Translations under genes and position numbers: made by a program | Notes under the pieces: model-generated | What the model saw: the letters and a program-made list of their open reading frames with translations, nothing else | What the model was told of the DNA's origin: nothing | The model's database searches: none | Shown: piece after piece, positions 47,425 through 55,982 of the stretch | How the letters are laid out: each line of letters starts with the position of its first letter | Numbering within the stretch: the first letter of the stretch is position 1 | Assembly: GCF_021227995.1 (NCBI RefSeq) | Contig: NZ_CP089301.1 | Coordinates: 1,054,001 to 1,118,000 of the forward strand | Direction: 5' to 3' | DNA length: 64,000 nt | DNA from: Novosphingobium kaempferiae | Lineage (GTDB): Bacteria; Pseudomonadota; Alphaproteobacteria; Sphingomonadales; Sphingomonadaceae

Positions 47425-49002
47425 TCACGCCCGGCCGAGCCGCTCTTCCATCATGCGCGCCAGATCGCGCCGCGCCACCTTGTTGGAGTGGAGCAGCGGA
47501 ACTTCCTCCCGCCCCAGAGCCACATAGGCGCGCGGCACCTTGTAGCCGGAGAGGCGCCGCTTCAGTTCGGCCTCCACCGCCGCGAAGTCGAGATCCACGC
47601 CCTCGCGCGCGATCACCGCCGCGACCAGCAGTGCGCCGCGTTCGCGGTCCGGAATGCCGACCACGAAGGCGCTGTGTACGCCGTCGAGCGATTGCAGTTC
47701 CATCTCCACTTCCGCCGGGGACACGTTGGAGCCGGACACCTTTATCATGTCCCCGCCGCGCGCGACGAAGTGGATGCGCCTTCCCTGTGGCCGGTCCTCG
47801 ACCAGACACATGTCGCCGGTGCGGTAATAGCCGTCCGGCGTGTAGTGCTCGGCCCGGTCGATCTTGTGCAGCCCGCTCGCCACCGGATAGCCGCGCACCT
47901 GCATCTCGCCGACCTCGCCACTGGCCACGGGGCGGTTGTCGGCATCGGCGATGCGGATCTCGTAGCCGGGGCCGAAGTGGTCCATCGGCGCGCAGACCGG
48001 ACGCCCGGGCGCGCGAAAATCGTCGCCCCAGGAATAGGGGCCGAGCGTCTCGCTCATGCCGAGGCCCCACCACGGCTTCGGCCCGCGCATCGCGGCAAGA
48101 TCCTCCGCCAGCACCGATCCCATGGCGAAGCGGCTGTTGGACAAGGTGCGCTCGGTGCAGACCACGGTGGCCCCCGCTTCGAGGCCGGGGACGAGGTACA
48201 TCATCAGCCCGCCGACCCAGAACATGGGCAGGATGCAGGCGACGCGCTTGCCGGGGACATGCCCCATCATCTCGCGCATGGTGTGGCTGCGGAAGCAGAC
48301 CGGGCCATGCGCGTGGCGCACGCCCTTGGGCAGCGCCATGGAGCCGGAGGTGTAGATCTCTACCATCTGATCGGTCGGGTGGACTTCGGCCTCGACCTCG
48401 CGAAGCAGGTCTTCGCCGATGGTCGCCGCCGGGTCGGTCAGGAACGTGAGCGGAGCGATGGCGGAGGGCAGCCCCTCCCCATCGGAGACGATCCAGCGCA
48501 GGTACGGCACGCGCGCGAGCCGCAGCACGCCGCTCTCCTGCCCGCCCAGTTCCGGCAGGGCATCGAGCACGCGCTCCGGCAGATCCTTGCCCAGCATCGC
48601 GCGCTGGAGCACCAGCCCCTGCACGTCGGACTGGCGCAGGACGCGGACGAGTTCGTTGGCGCGGATCATCGTGCTGATCGGTACGGCCACCCCGCCGATC
48701 CGGCTCACCGCCGCGAGCATCACCGCGAACTCCGGCCCGTTGCCGTGGATGAACCCGACGCGCGCGCCCTTGCCGATCCCGCGCGCCAGAAGGCCGCGCG
48801 CCAGAAGCGCGGAACGCTCGTCCAGTTCGCGATAAGTGACGCTGGACAGGACGTTGCCGTCATCCTCCAGCGTCACTGCCGTCGCATCGCCGTAAGCTGC
48901 GGCGATGGCGCGGACGAACTGGGCGAAAGTGCCGGCCTCGCCGGGCTGCATCGCCGCCGTCGCGGGGGCCGGATCACCGACGCATGCTGCTGGTGTGCTC
49001 AC
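47425..49002 (-). CDS. acyl-AMP ligase (class I adenylate-forming enzyme)
   Basis: ATP-dependent ligase activating a carboxylic acid, probably to a CoA thioester; 525 residues. The phosphate-binding loop reads YTSGSMALPKGV, differing from the common TSGTTGxPKG. C-terminal motifs RGGDMIKVSGSNVSPAEVE and YKVPRAYVAL match the hinge and C-domain. GTG 49002 is chosen because AGAGGAG lies about 10 bases upstream; ATG 49029 is also in frame but without a ribosome site. Upstream of iclR on the same strand, with two copies of the candidate IclR motif before it. Fatty, aromatic or steroid side-chain acids are possible substrates. Confidence 0.85.
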   Translation of the reverse strand: MSTPAACVGDPAPATAAMQPGEAGTFAQFVRAIAAAYGDATAVTLEDDGNVLSSVTYRELDERSALLARGLLARGIGKGARVGFIHGNGPEFAVMLAAVSRIGGVAVPISTMIRANELVRVLRQSDVQGLVLQRAMLGKDLPERVLDALPELGGQESGVLRLARVPYLRWIVSDGEGLPSAIAPLTFLTDPAATIGEDLLREVEAEVHPTDQMVEIYTSGSMALPKGVRHAHGPVCFRSHTMREMMGHVPGKRVACILPMFWVGGLMMYLVPGLEAGATVVCTERTLSNSRFAMGSVLAEDLAAMRGPKPWWGLGMSETLGPYSWGDDFRAPGRPVCAPMDHFGPGYEIRIADADNRPVASGEVGEMQVRGYPVASGLHKIDRAEHYTPDGYYRTGDMCLVEDRPQGRRIHFVARGGDMIKVSGSNVSPAEVEMELQSLDGVHSAFVVGIPDRERGALLVAAVIAREGVDLDFAAVEAELKRRLSGYKVPRAYVALGREEVPLLHSNKVARRDLARMMEERLGRA

Positions 49003-49046
49003 TCTTCCCGGCTCCTCTCTCGCCGTCATCCATGCGAACCTATCTG

Positions 49047-49080
49047 TTCGCTATTTCAAACGATGAGTCGATATTCCGGA
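49047..49080 (-). promoter_or_regulatory. two candidate IclR operator copies before the acyl-AMP ligase
   Basis: TTCGCTATTTCAAA (49047-49060) matches the iclR-upstream dyad at 12 of 14 positions, and GTCGATATTCCGGA (49067-49080) at 11 of 14. Their starts are 20 bp apart, about two helical turns, so dimers could bind on one face. Alignment was done by eye. Confidence 0.5.
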
Positions 49081-49136
49081 AAATCAATTCGAGCGCAACG
49101 CTGGAGCGCCGCAGCGCCCCGATACCGCGTCGGCGT

Positions 49137-49718
49137 TCAGATCATGCCCTGCCCGTCGACCGCCATCGAGCGGACATGGCCGGTCTCGTCGATGCTGCAC
49201 GCGAAGGGCCGACCGTCCTGCAGGCGACCCTCGACGCTGTAGCGCTCGCCCATGCGACGCACCGATTCGACCGAGTCGACGCGCTTGTCCCCACGCTCAA
49301 GCTCGGCCGAGCACGCGTCCACCGCGCTGCCGAGCGAGCCCTGCGTGGCGGCGGGGTCGCCGGGATAGGAACCCACGTCGCGCTCGCCGGGGACGCCGCT
49401 ACCCGGAGCATCGGGGGCGTCGCCGTAACCGGCATCGTCCTCGCCCTGCCCGGCAGGACCGCCGGGGTACCGATAGGGTGCGGGGTCGTCGTCGCGCTTG
49501 TCCGCCTTGGACTTGCTCACCGCGCTCGCGATCGCCGCGACCCCGCCGATGACCAGCAGGCCCGCAAGCACATCGCCGCCGTCGATCCCGCCGCCGCCAC
49601 GGTAATGGCGATGACGGCGCCAGTCGTCGTGACCGCGCGCGAGCACGGGCGTCGCAGCGATCGAGAACACCGCGAGCGCGGCAAGGGAGGCGGCGGCACG
49701 AGAGCGGAAAGTCTGCAT
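49137..49718 (-). CDS. secreted hypothetical protein
   Basis: A 193-residue protein with signal peptide (ASLAALAVFSIAATPVLA), a basic His/Arg/Gly-rich stretch (RRHRHYRGGGG), a single hydrophobic glycine-rich helix (VLAGLLVIGGVAAIASAV, about residues 50-67), a low-complexity Asp/Gly/Pro linker and a small C-terminal domain with two cysteines (VDACSAEL, PFACSIDE) whose last part (RYSVEGRLQDGRPFAC) resembles domains found in other sphingomonad secreted proteins. Family unnamed, function unknown. Confidence 0.7.
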   Translation of the reverse strand: MQTFRSRAAASLAALAVFSIAATPVLARGHDDWRRHRHYRGGGGIDGGDVLAGLLVIGGVAAIASAVSKSKADKRDDDPAPYRYPGGPAGQGEDDAGYGDAPDAPGSGVPGERDVGSYPGDPAATQGSLGSAVDACSAELERGDKRVDSVESVRRMGERYSVEGRLQDGRPFACSIDETGHVRSMAVDGQGMI

Positions 49719-49822
49719 CGGGGAAGTGACCCTAATCGGCGCGCACGGTTCGCGCCGCCCAGGACATCGGATGTACGCGGATCAAGCTGTCGTGTGCATG
49801 AACCGTGGCGCTCAGGCAGGTG

Positions 49823-52015
49823 TCAGGGCACGCTAGGTGCCGTTCTGTCACCCGAATGCGCAAGCGTGGTGTCCGTGGGCAGCCTGAGGCCCGTCCACTG
49901 GGCAAGGAAGGCGAGGATGTCCGCCCCCTCCCCGATCGCCTTTTCGGTGGGCTTGCCCGAACCATGCCCGGCCCGCGTCTCGATGCGGATCAGCCGCGGT
50001 TTTGCCCCGAGATCGGCATGCTGGAGCGCGGCGGCGTACTTGAACGAATGCGCCGGCACGACGCGGTCGTCCGTATCCGCGGTGGTCACGAGAATGGCGG
50101 GATACTGCGCCCCTTCGCGGATATTGTGATAAGGCGAATAGGCCCGCAGCACCCGGAAATCGTCCTCCCGGTCCGGGTAGCCATAGTCGTCGGTCCAGTA
50201 GCGCCCGGCCGTGAACCGATCGAACCGCAGCATGTCCATCACCCCCACCTGCGCCACGGCAGCCGCGAACAAATCGGGCCGCTGGTTCACCACCGCACCC
50301 ACCAGCAACCCGCCGTTGGACCCTCCCTGAATGGCAAGGCCGTCCTTCGCGGCGATCCCCTCGTCGACGAGGAATTCCCCCGCAGCGATGAAGTCGTCGA
50401 AGACGTTCTGCTTGTTCGCGCGACGGCCCGCATCGTGCCATTCGCGCCCGAATTCGCCCCCGCCGCGCAGGTTGGCGAGCGCAAAAGCGCCGCCCGCGTC
50501 CAGCCACGCCATGCGCGTCGCCGAGAAACCCGGCGTCAGCGAGACGTCGAACCCGCCGTAGCCGTAGAGCAGCGTCGGCACCGGCTGCCTGGCTTTCGCC
50601 ACCGCCCGGCTGCGCACGATGAACATCGGCACGCGGGTGCCGTCCTTGGAGGTGAAGAACCGTTGCTCGACCACGTAGGCGCCCGGATCGTAGCACAGCT
50701 TCGGCGTCGCGAAGGGCGTCGCCGCGCCGGTCGCCATATCCATGCGATAGATCGACGCGGGGCAGTTGAAGCTGGTGAACGAATAGAATGTCTCGGGATC
50801 GCCGGGTCGCCCCCGGAAGCCGGAGGCGGTGCCGATGCCGTTCAAGGTCAGCGTCTTGGCCGTGCTACCGTCGAGCGCCAGAACCTCGGCGTGGCTGGCG
50901 CCATCGCGCATGTAGTTGAGCACGAGCCGGTCCCCGACGATGCCCGCGCGTTCGAGGGTATCCGCACGCTCGCCGACCAGTTCGGTCCACTGCGGCCGCG
51001 CTGCGTCGAGATTGATCGCGACCAGACGATAGCGCGGCGCATCGCGATTGGTCACATACCAGAGCCTGCGCCCGGCTCCCTCGACCAGCTTCCAGTCGTC
51101 GGTGAAGCCCTCGACCAGCGGCAGCGCCTTCCAGCCTTCGCGCCTGCGCTTCGCCAGGTCGATCACGCGCACCTCATAGCGTGCGTCGGTGCTGATGTGG
51201 CTGGTGATGATGGCGAGCCGCCCGTCCTGCGTCACCTCGGCCACATGCCCGTATTCCGGGTGCTCCGGCGTGGCGTAGACAAGTTCGTCAGCATCCTGCG
51301 GCGTGCCGAGGCGGTGGAAGTAGATCGCCTGATCGTAGTTCAGCGACCGGAACGCGCCGCCCTCACCCGGCGCGGGAAAGCGCGAGTAGAGGAAGCCTTC
51401 CTCACCCACCCAAGCGAGGCTGGTGAACTTCGCCCAGCGGACCTCGTCCGCCAGCGGCTTACCCGTGCGCACGTCGAGCACGCGCAGGATCCGCCAGTCG
51501 CTGCCGCCGTCCTGCACGCTGTAAAGCAGGTGCCTGCCGTCCTGCGAGGGCTTCCAGGCATCGAGCGCGGTTGCCCCATCCGTTGCCCAGCCGTTGGGAT
51601 CCAGCAGCAGCCTGGGCTCGCCCTTCAAGCCCTTGCGCACGAAGAGCTGCCCCTGATTCTGCAGCCCGGTATTGCGGGTGTAGAAGTAGCTTCCGCCCGC
51701 CTTGGTTGGCAGCGAGAAGCGCTCGTAATCCATGAACTTGCGGATGTGGTTCTGGAAATAGGCCCGCTGCGGCAGGCCATCGAGATAGCCCTGCGTGACC
51801 GCGTTCTCACGCCCGACCCAGTCGGCAACCTCGGGCGCGCCACGCACGTCGTCCTCGAGCCAGCGGTAGGGGTCGGCGATCTCCTCGCCGAAGTGGTTCT
51901 CGACGACGGCATCGCGGCGGGTTTGCGGGTAGGTGATGTCAGGCAGCGGCGCAGCGTGAACGGGCGCCGCCGCAAGCAGCGGCAATAGCCCCATGAGCGC
52001 CCGCAGGCGGTGCAT
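49823..52015 (-). CDS. prolyl oligopeptidase family protease (S9A)
   Basis: Serine peptidase with an N-terminal signal (LRALMGLLPLLAAAPVHA), a seven-bladed propeller region and a C-terminal alpha/beta-hydrolase domain; 730 residues. Catalytic elements are complete: GGSNGG nucleophile elbow, Asp in TADTDDRVV and His in RAGHGSG. The start TYPQTRRDAVVENHFGEE-type segment (TRRDAVVENHFG) and DPYRWLED are typical of S9A. ATG 52015 follows GGGAGG and ACGAGG. Periplasmic degradation of proline-containing peptides is likely. Stands alone. Confidence 0.93.
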   Translation of the reverse strand: MHRLRALMGLLPLLAAAPVHAAPLPDITYPQTRRDAVVENHFGEEIADPYRWLEDDVRGAPEVADWVGRENAVTQGYLDGLPQRAYFQNHIRKFMDYERFSLPTKAGGSYFYTRNTGLQNQGQLFVRKGLKGEPRLLLDPNGWATDGATALDAWKPSQDGRHLLYSVQDGGSDWRILRVLDVRTGKPLADEVRWAKFTSLAWVGEEGFLYSRFPAPGEGGAFRSLNYDQAIYFHRLGTPQDADELVYATPEHPEYGHVAEVTQDGRLAIITSHISTDARYEVRVIDLAKRRREGWKALPLVEGFTDDWKLVEGAGRRLWYVTNRDAPRYRLVAINLDAARPQWTELVGERADTLERAGIVGDRLVLNYMRDGASHAEVLALDGSTAKTLTLNGIGTASGFRGRPGDPETFYSFTSFNCPASIYRMDMATGAATPFATPKLCYDPGAYVVEQRFFTSKDGTRVPMFIVRSRAVAKARQPVPTLLYGYGGFDVSLTPGFSATRMAWLDAGGAFALANLRGGGEFGREWHDAGRRANKQNVFDDFIAAGEFLVDEGIAAKDGLAIQGGSNGGLLVGAVVNQRPDLFAAAVAQVGVMDMLRFDRFTAGRYWTDDYGYPDREDDFRVLRAYSPYHNIREGAQYPAILVTTADTDDRVVPAHSFKYAAALQHADLGAKPRLIRIETRAGHGSGKPTEKAIGEGADILAFLAQWTGLRLPTDTTLAHSGDRTAPSVP

Positions 52016-52077
52016 CCTCGTATCCTCCCGGCCCGACATCTTCCTCCCGGATCGTCCTAGCACACTGGAGCGGCGGG

Positions 52078-52124
52078 ACAAAAAAGAAGCGGCCGCGAAC
52101 CGGATGGCTCGCGACCGCTTCTTG
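52078..52124 (-). terminator. intrinsic terminator after rplQ
   Basis: On the minus strand a 15-bp stem (arms 52109-52123 and 52084-52098, one G-U pair) is followed by a run of T residues (complement of 52078-52085). It lies about 25 bp after the rplQ stop. Confidence 0.88.
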
Positions 52125-52147
52125 CAATCCCGTCAGGGACGCCCGGC

Positions 52148-52570
52148 TTACGCCTCGGCGTATTCCTCGACTTCGTTGTTCACCGGACCCGAGTCCTGGC
52201 CCTTGGCGTCGACGTCGCGGTCAACCAGCTCGATGATCGCGATCGGAGCGGCGTCCGAGGCGCGGTAGCCGGCCTTGATGATGCGGGTGTAGCCACCCTC
52301 GCGACCGGCGAAACGCTCGGCGAGGACTTCGAACAGCTTCTTTTCCTGGGTCTCGTCCATCAGGCGGGCGTGCGCCAGACGACGGTTCGACAGGCCGCCA
52401 TGCTTGGCGAGCGTGATCAGCTTCTCGACGTAGGGGCGCAGTTCCTTGGCCTTGGCCGTCGTGGTCTGGATCTGCTCGTGCTTGATGATAGCGGCTGCGA
52501 GGTTGCGCAGCAGGGCGGCGCGGTGGCCCGAGGTGCGCTGCAGCTTGCGCTGGCCATACTTGTGACGCAT
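52148..52570 (-). CDS. rplQ: 50S ribosomal protein L17
   Basis: Ribosomal large-subunit protein of 140 residues. Typical N-terminus [19 protein letters not shown], followed by [19 protein letters not shown] and [18 protein letters not shown]. The C-terminal tail is acidic, as in other alphaproteobacteria. Usually the last gene of the alpha operon directly after rpoA; here 283 bp and a strong terminator lie between, so it probably has its own promoter. A -35/-10-like pair TTGACT and TATTCG with only 15 bp spacing is visible in that gap. Confidence 0.97.
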   Translation of the reverse strand: MRHKYGQRKLQRTSGHRAALLRNLAAAIIKHEQIQTTTAKAKELRPYVEKLITLAKHGGLSNRRLAHARLMDETQEKKLFEVLAERFAGREGGYTRIIKAGYRASDAAPIAIIELVDRDVDAKGQDSGPVNNEVEEYAEA

Positions 52571-52794
52571 GTCTTCTTCCTTGGTTCGTCAGACAGCCGT
52601 TCAAGGTACTGCCTGCCGGGCGATGTGGTACGGCCACCGCCCAAAGCCGGTTCACTTGACTGTGAAGCGCTGCCCTCAAGACGATTTCCGGCCGAGAGTC
52701 AAGTCGAATATCGCGGAAATCGGCCAGTCAAACCCGTGTACTGAACGGCACCTAGCGCTACCTGAGCGTAACCACGCACGCACCAACCCGGCAT

Positions 52795-52826
52795 AGAAAA
52801 AGGCCCCGCGATCACTCGCGAGGCCC
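52795..52826 (-). terminator. intrinsic terminator after rpoA
   Basis: On the minus strand, stem arms 52816-52825 and 52802-52811 (10 bp, one G-U pair) with a 4-base loop are followed by TTTTTC. It lies 28 bp after the rpoA stop and before rplQ, so it should end most alpha-operon transcripts ahead of rplQ. Confidence 0.85.
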
Positions 52827-52853
52827 TGTTCTTTTCGAAACCGGAAGGTCCGA

Positions 52854-53921
52854 TCAGCCGAGCAGTTCCTGCTCGAGCTTCTTGGCCATCTCTTCGATGT
52901 TCTCGGGCGGCCAGCCCGGGATGTCCATGCCGAGGCGCAGACCCATCGAGGACAGAACTTCCTTGATCTCGTTGAGCGACTTGCGGCCGAAGTTCGGCGT
53001 GCGCAGCATCTCGGCTTCGGTCTTCTGGACCAGGTCGCCGATGTAGATGATGTTGTCGTTCTTGAGGCAGTTGGCCGAACGCACCGACAGTTCCAGCTCG
53101 TCCACCTTCTTGAGAAGGTAGCGGTTGAGCTGGTTGGTATCGCTCTCTTCCGAAGCAGCCGTACCGCCGACAGCCACGCCGATCATCGGCGAGGCGCCAA
53201 CCGGGGCGATGTCCTCGAAGTGGACGAACAGCGCCAGTTGATCCTGCAGGATGCGCGCGGCATAGGCCACGGCGTCTTCAGGGGTCACGGTGCCGTCGGT
53301 CTCGACCGTCAGGTTGAGCTTGTCGAAATCGAGCTCCTGCCCGATGCGGGCGTTCTCGACCTTGTAGCTCACCTGGCGAACCGGCGAGTAGAGCGAGTCG
53401 ACCGGGATCAGACCGATCGGCGCGTCGACCGGACGGTTCGACACGGCCGGGACGTAGCCCTTGCCCGAGTCGGCGGTCAGCTCCATGTTGAGCGTCGCAC
53501 CTTCGTCGAGATGGCAGATCACGAGGTCCTTGTTCATGACCTCGATGTCACCGGTGACGGCGATGTCGCCGGCGGTGACGGCTGCCGGACCGGTTGCAGA
53601 AAGCTGGAGGCGCTTCGGACCGTCGCCCTGCATCTTGAGTGCGATCTGCTTGACGTTCAGGACGATGTCCGTGACGTCCTCACGCACGCCGGCGAGCGAC
53701 GAGAATTCGTGGAGCACGTTCTCGATCTTGATCGAGGTGATCGCCGCACCCTGGAGGGAAGAGAGCAGCACGCGACGCAGCGCGTTGCCGAGCGTCAGGC
53801 CGAAACCGCGCTCGAGAGGTTCGGCGACGAAAGTCGCCTTCAGCTTGGGGTCTGGTCCCGGCTTGATCTCAAGGCTGTTCGGCTTCTTGAGTTCCTGCCA
53901 GTTCTTGATGTTGACAGTCAT
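52854..53921 (-). CDS. rpoA: DNA-directed RNA polymerase alpha subunit
   Basis: Alpha subunit of RNA polymerase, 355 residues. N-terminal assembly domain has [24 protein letters not shown] (in parts: [22 protein letters not shown]), and the C-terminal DNA-binding domain has [17 protein letters not shown] and [12 protein letters not shown]. Full length. Third gene of the rpsM-rpsK-rpoA run; a terminator follows it. Confidence 0.98.
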   Translation of the reverse strand: MTVNIKNWQELKKPNSLEIKPGPDPKLKATFVAEPLERGFGLTLGNALRRVLLSSLQGAAITSIKIENVLHEFSSLAGVREDVTDIVLNVKQIALKMQGDGPKRLQLSATGPAAVTAGDIAVTGDIEVMNKDLVICHLDEGATLNMELTADSGKGYVPAVSNRPVDAPIGLIPVDSLYSPVRQVSYKVENARIGQELDFDKLNLTVETDGTVTPEDAVAYAARILQDQLALFVHFEDIAPVGASPMIGVAVGGTAASEESDTNQLNRYLLKKVDELELSVRSANCLKNDNIIYIGDLVQKTEAEMLRTPNFGRKSLNEIKEVLSSMGLRLGMDIPGWPPENIEEMAKKLEQELLG

Positions 53922-54026
53922 GGACTTCCCCTGGGAGTGATGGCGGTTGCGCCCCGAAGGCCTGGTGGAGAGGCCCGGGACGTTCCGAAGACGGGCGGCG
54001 ACCGGTCACCGCCCGCATTAGCTCGA

Positions 54027-54416
54027 TCAGACGCGGCGGCGCTTCGAGGGACGGACGCCGTTGTGCGGAATCGGCGTGACGTCGCGGATCGAGGTAATCG
54101 TGAAGCCGACGGCCTGGAGGGCGCGCAGTGCGCTCTCACGGCCCGAGCCGGGACCCTTGACTTCGACTTCGAGGGTGCGGACGCCGTGCTCGGCGGCCTT
54201 CTTTCCGGCATCGTCCGCGGCCACCTGAGCGGCATACGGAGTCGACTTGCGGCTGCCCTTGAAGCCCATCATGCCGGCCGAGGACCACGAGATCGCGTTG
54301 CCCTGGGCGTCGGTGATGGTCACCATGGTGTTGTTGAAGCTAGCATTCACGTGGGCGATGCCGCTCGTGATGTTCTTGCGCTCGCGGCGCTTAATGCGCT
54401 GAGGTTCGCGTGCCAT
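54027..54416 (-). CDS. rpsK: 30S ribosomal protein S11
   Basis: Small-subunit platform protein of 129 residues. Signature segments are [38 protein letters not shown] and the C-terminal [18 protein letters not shown] (as short motifs: [34 protein letters not shown]). Between rpsM and rpoA in the usual alpha-operon order. Confidence 0.98.
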   Translation of the reverse strand: MAREPQRIKRRERKNITSGIAHVNASFNNTMVTITDAQGNAISWSSAGMMGFKGSRKSTPYAAQVAADDAGKKAAEHGVRTLEVEVKGPGSGRESALRALQAVGFTITSIRDVTPIPHNGVRPSKRRRV

Positions 54417-54479
54417 GTTCGTGTATCCTGTCGATAAATCGCTAAGGGAAACCGAGGGGCGAAGATCGCCCCGTCAGGC

Positions 54480-54848
54480 TTACTTCTTCTTGCCGGCGAT
54501 CGGCTTGGCCTTGCCCTTGCGGGTGCGCGCATTGGTGTGCGTGCGCTGGCCACGGACCGGAAGGCCCTTGCGATGACGCAGGCCACGGTAGCAGGCGAGG
54601 TCCATCAGGCGCTTGATGTTCATCGCGGTCTCGCGACGAAGGTCGCCTTCCACGGTGTGCTCGGCGTCGATGGTCTCACGGATCTGCAGGACTTCGGCGT
54701 CCGACAGGTCCTGCACGCGGCGGGTATGGTCGATGCCGAGCTTGTCGGCGATCTCGAGGGCCTTGGTGCGGCCGATACCATGAATGTAGGTGAGCGCGAT
54801 GATCACGCGCTTATTGGTGGGGAGGTTGACCCCGGCAATACGAGCCAC
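54480..54848 (-). CDS. rpsM: 30S ribosomal protein S13
   Basis: Small-subunit head protein of 122 residues: [23 protein letters not shown], and C-terminal [18 protein letters not shown]. Translation starts at GTG 54848, seven bases after GGAG. In this genome it is separated from adk by an inserted secreted-protein gene, and two promoter-like sequences lie in the 317-bp gap upstream, so rpsM-rpsK-rpoA is likely transcribed on its own. Confidence 0.97.
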   Translation of the reverse strand: MARIAGVNLPTNKRVIIALTYIHGIGRTKALEIADKLGIDHTRRVQDLSDAEVLQIRETIDAEHTVEGDLRRETAMNIKRLMDLACYRGLRHRKGLPVRGQRTHTNARTRKGKAKPIAGKKK

Positions 54849-55009
54849 TTTAAATCTCCAGCTCCACAGGGGTGCAGGAATGCATCCCTATCTCAACGCG
54901 AAAACACTCATACAGATCAAACGCAAAAGGCCCGGCTGGCGTAATTCGCGATGCATTGAACACGCGATCTTGGCCTTCCGGACTTGGGTTTGGTGTCGAG
55001 TGAAGGGCG

Positions 55010-55038
55010 CGCTTAGAACGATTCGCGCAAGGAGTCAA
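55010..55038 (-). promoter_or_regulatory. promoter-like sequence P2 upstream of rpsM
   Basis: On the minus strand TTGACT (55038-55033), a 17-base spacer and TAAGCG (55015-55010). The -35 box is good, the -10 box poor by E. coli standards. The same TTGACT-N17-TAAGC arrangement recurs at 55106-55134, which strengthens both. Confidence 0.4.
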
Positions 55039-55105
55039 CGCCGACAGGGCGACATGCGGCGACAATACCCGCATGACCGGCACACCGATCGGTGGCTGTG
55101 CGCAC

Positions 55106-55134
55106 TGCTTACCGCAAAACCGCATTGCAGTCAA
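55106..55134 (-). promoter_or_regulatory. promoter-like sequence P1 upstream of rpsM
   Basis: On the minus strand TTGACT (55134-55129), a 17-base spacer and TAAGCA (55111-55106), the same layout as P2. It lies just after the stop of the SRPBCC-like gene. Tandem promoters of this kind would make rpsM-rpsK-rpoA independent of secY-adk. Confidence 0.4.
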
Positions 55135-55165
55135 AACCCCTCGTCGAGAGAGGCCCGGCCCCACG

Positions 55166-55876
55166 TCAGCGACCGATGATCTTTCCGGTATTCGCGGGAG
55201 GCTCCGGCGCGAGAGGCAAGACGTCGCCCTCTCCATTTACCGGCGGTTCCGGCTGCGCCTCGGGCTCTGCTACCGGCAGCGTCGCAGCGGCATCGGGCTC
55301 GATCGCGGGGAAAGCTTCGGCAAAAGCGCCGCCAAGCTTTCCGCTCAGCCGCTTCAACTGCTCGGCCAGAACGCCGTCGACGGCGGGGGCGAGCTTGTCG
55401 AACGGAGTACGCGCGTAGCCGCCGACCACGTATTCGAGCAGCATCTGCGTGCCGCCCTTGGCGTCAGGCTTCAACTGCACCGTCAGCGTCGCATTGACCG
55501 CTTCGGACTGCAGCGGCCCGAGCGAGCCCAGCATCCGCAGCGCGCGCGGCTTCTCGACGTAGATCACGCGCATGTGCTCCACGCTGCCGCGCGGAGCCGC
55601 CGTCTTTGACGAGGCGTTCGGCAGGATCTCGCAGAAGCAGCCCCCTGCCCGCGCGTCCAGCGAGAGGTTCGCCGCATCGCCGGACCAGGTATGTTCGGAA
55701 TCCCACCAGACCGAGGGCTTGCCGAGGACAGCCCAGGCTTCCTCGGCGCTGGCGGAAAGCTGCACGACATGGCGGATGACGAAACCGTTGGCATCGACCC
55801 GCGCGACGTTCGCGCTTGCCGTCGCCGGAGCGAAGACGGCGACCAGAACGGCCGCCACGGATGCCAACAGCTTCAT
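55166..55876 (-). CDS. secreted SRPBCC-like (START/Bet v1 fold) protein
   Basis: Protein of 236 residues with signal peptide (LASVAAVLVAVFAPATASA). The mature part reads as an SRPBCC domain of the polyketide-cyclase/AHSA1 kind: FVIRHVVQLSASAEEAWAVLG, PSVWWDSEHTWSG, RMLGSLGPLQ, and MLLEYVVGGY, ending in a Pro/Glu-rich tail. SRPBCC folds bind hydrophobic ligands. ATG 55876 is taken as start since it opens the signal peptide. It sits between adk and rpsM, an unusual place inside the ribosomal-protein region, and has no obvious link to translation. Confidence 0.75.
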   Translation of the reverse strand: MKLLASVAAVLVAVFAPATASANVARVDANGFVIRHVVQLSASAEEAWAVLGKPSVWWDSEHTWSGDAANLSLDARAGGCFCEILPNASSKTAAPRGSVEHMRVIYVEKPRALRMLGSLGPLQSEAVNATLTVQLKPDAKGGTQMLLEYVVGGYARTPFDKLAPAVDGVLAEQLKRLSGKLGGAFAEAFPAIEPDAAATLPVAEPEAQPEPPVNGEGDVLPLAPEPPANTGKIIGR

Positions 55877-55982
55877 AGTACCGCGCCCCTGCGTCATCGA
55901 ACCAGCCAAGGCCGCGTTGTGTCAGATCGGCCGTCCCGCGTCACCCCCGCCTGTGATCGGCGGAAGCAACGCTTGGAGAAGG

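Larger units (their letters stand above)
54849..55165. other. rpsM upstream interval
   Basis: No gene is visible in these 317 bases. The interval holds two promoter-like sequences for the minus strand (listed separately) and, close to rpsM, a potential hairpin around 54870-54893 (GGGATGCA/TGCACCCC-like) that could be the autoregulatory leader of the alpha operon; this last point is speculative. Confidence 0.5.

Noticed and set aside
49805..51988. 727-codon plus-strand open frame opposite the prolyl oligopeptidase
   Set aside because: Antisense shadow of a gene with signal peptide and a full Ser-Asp-His triad.
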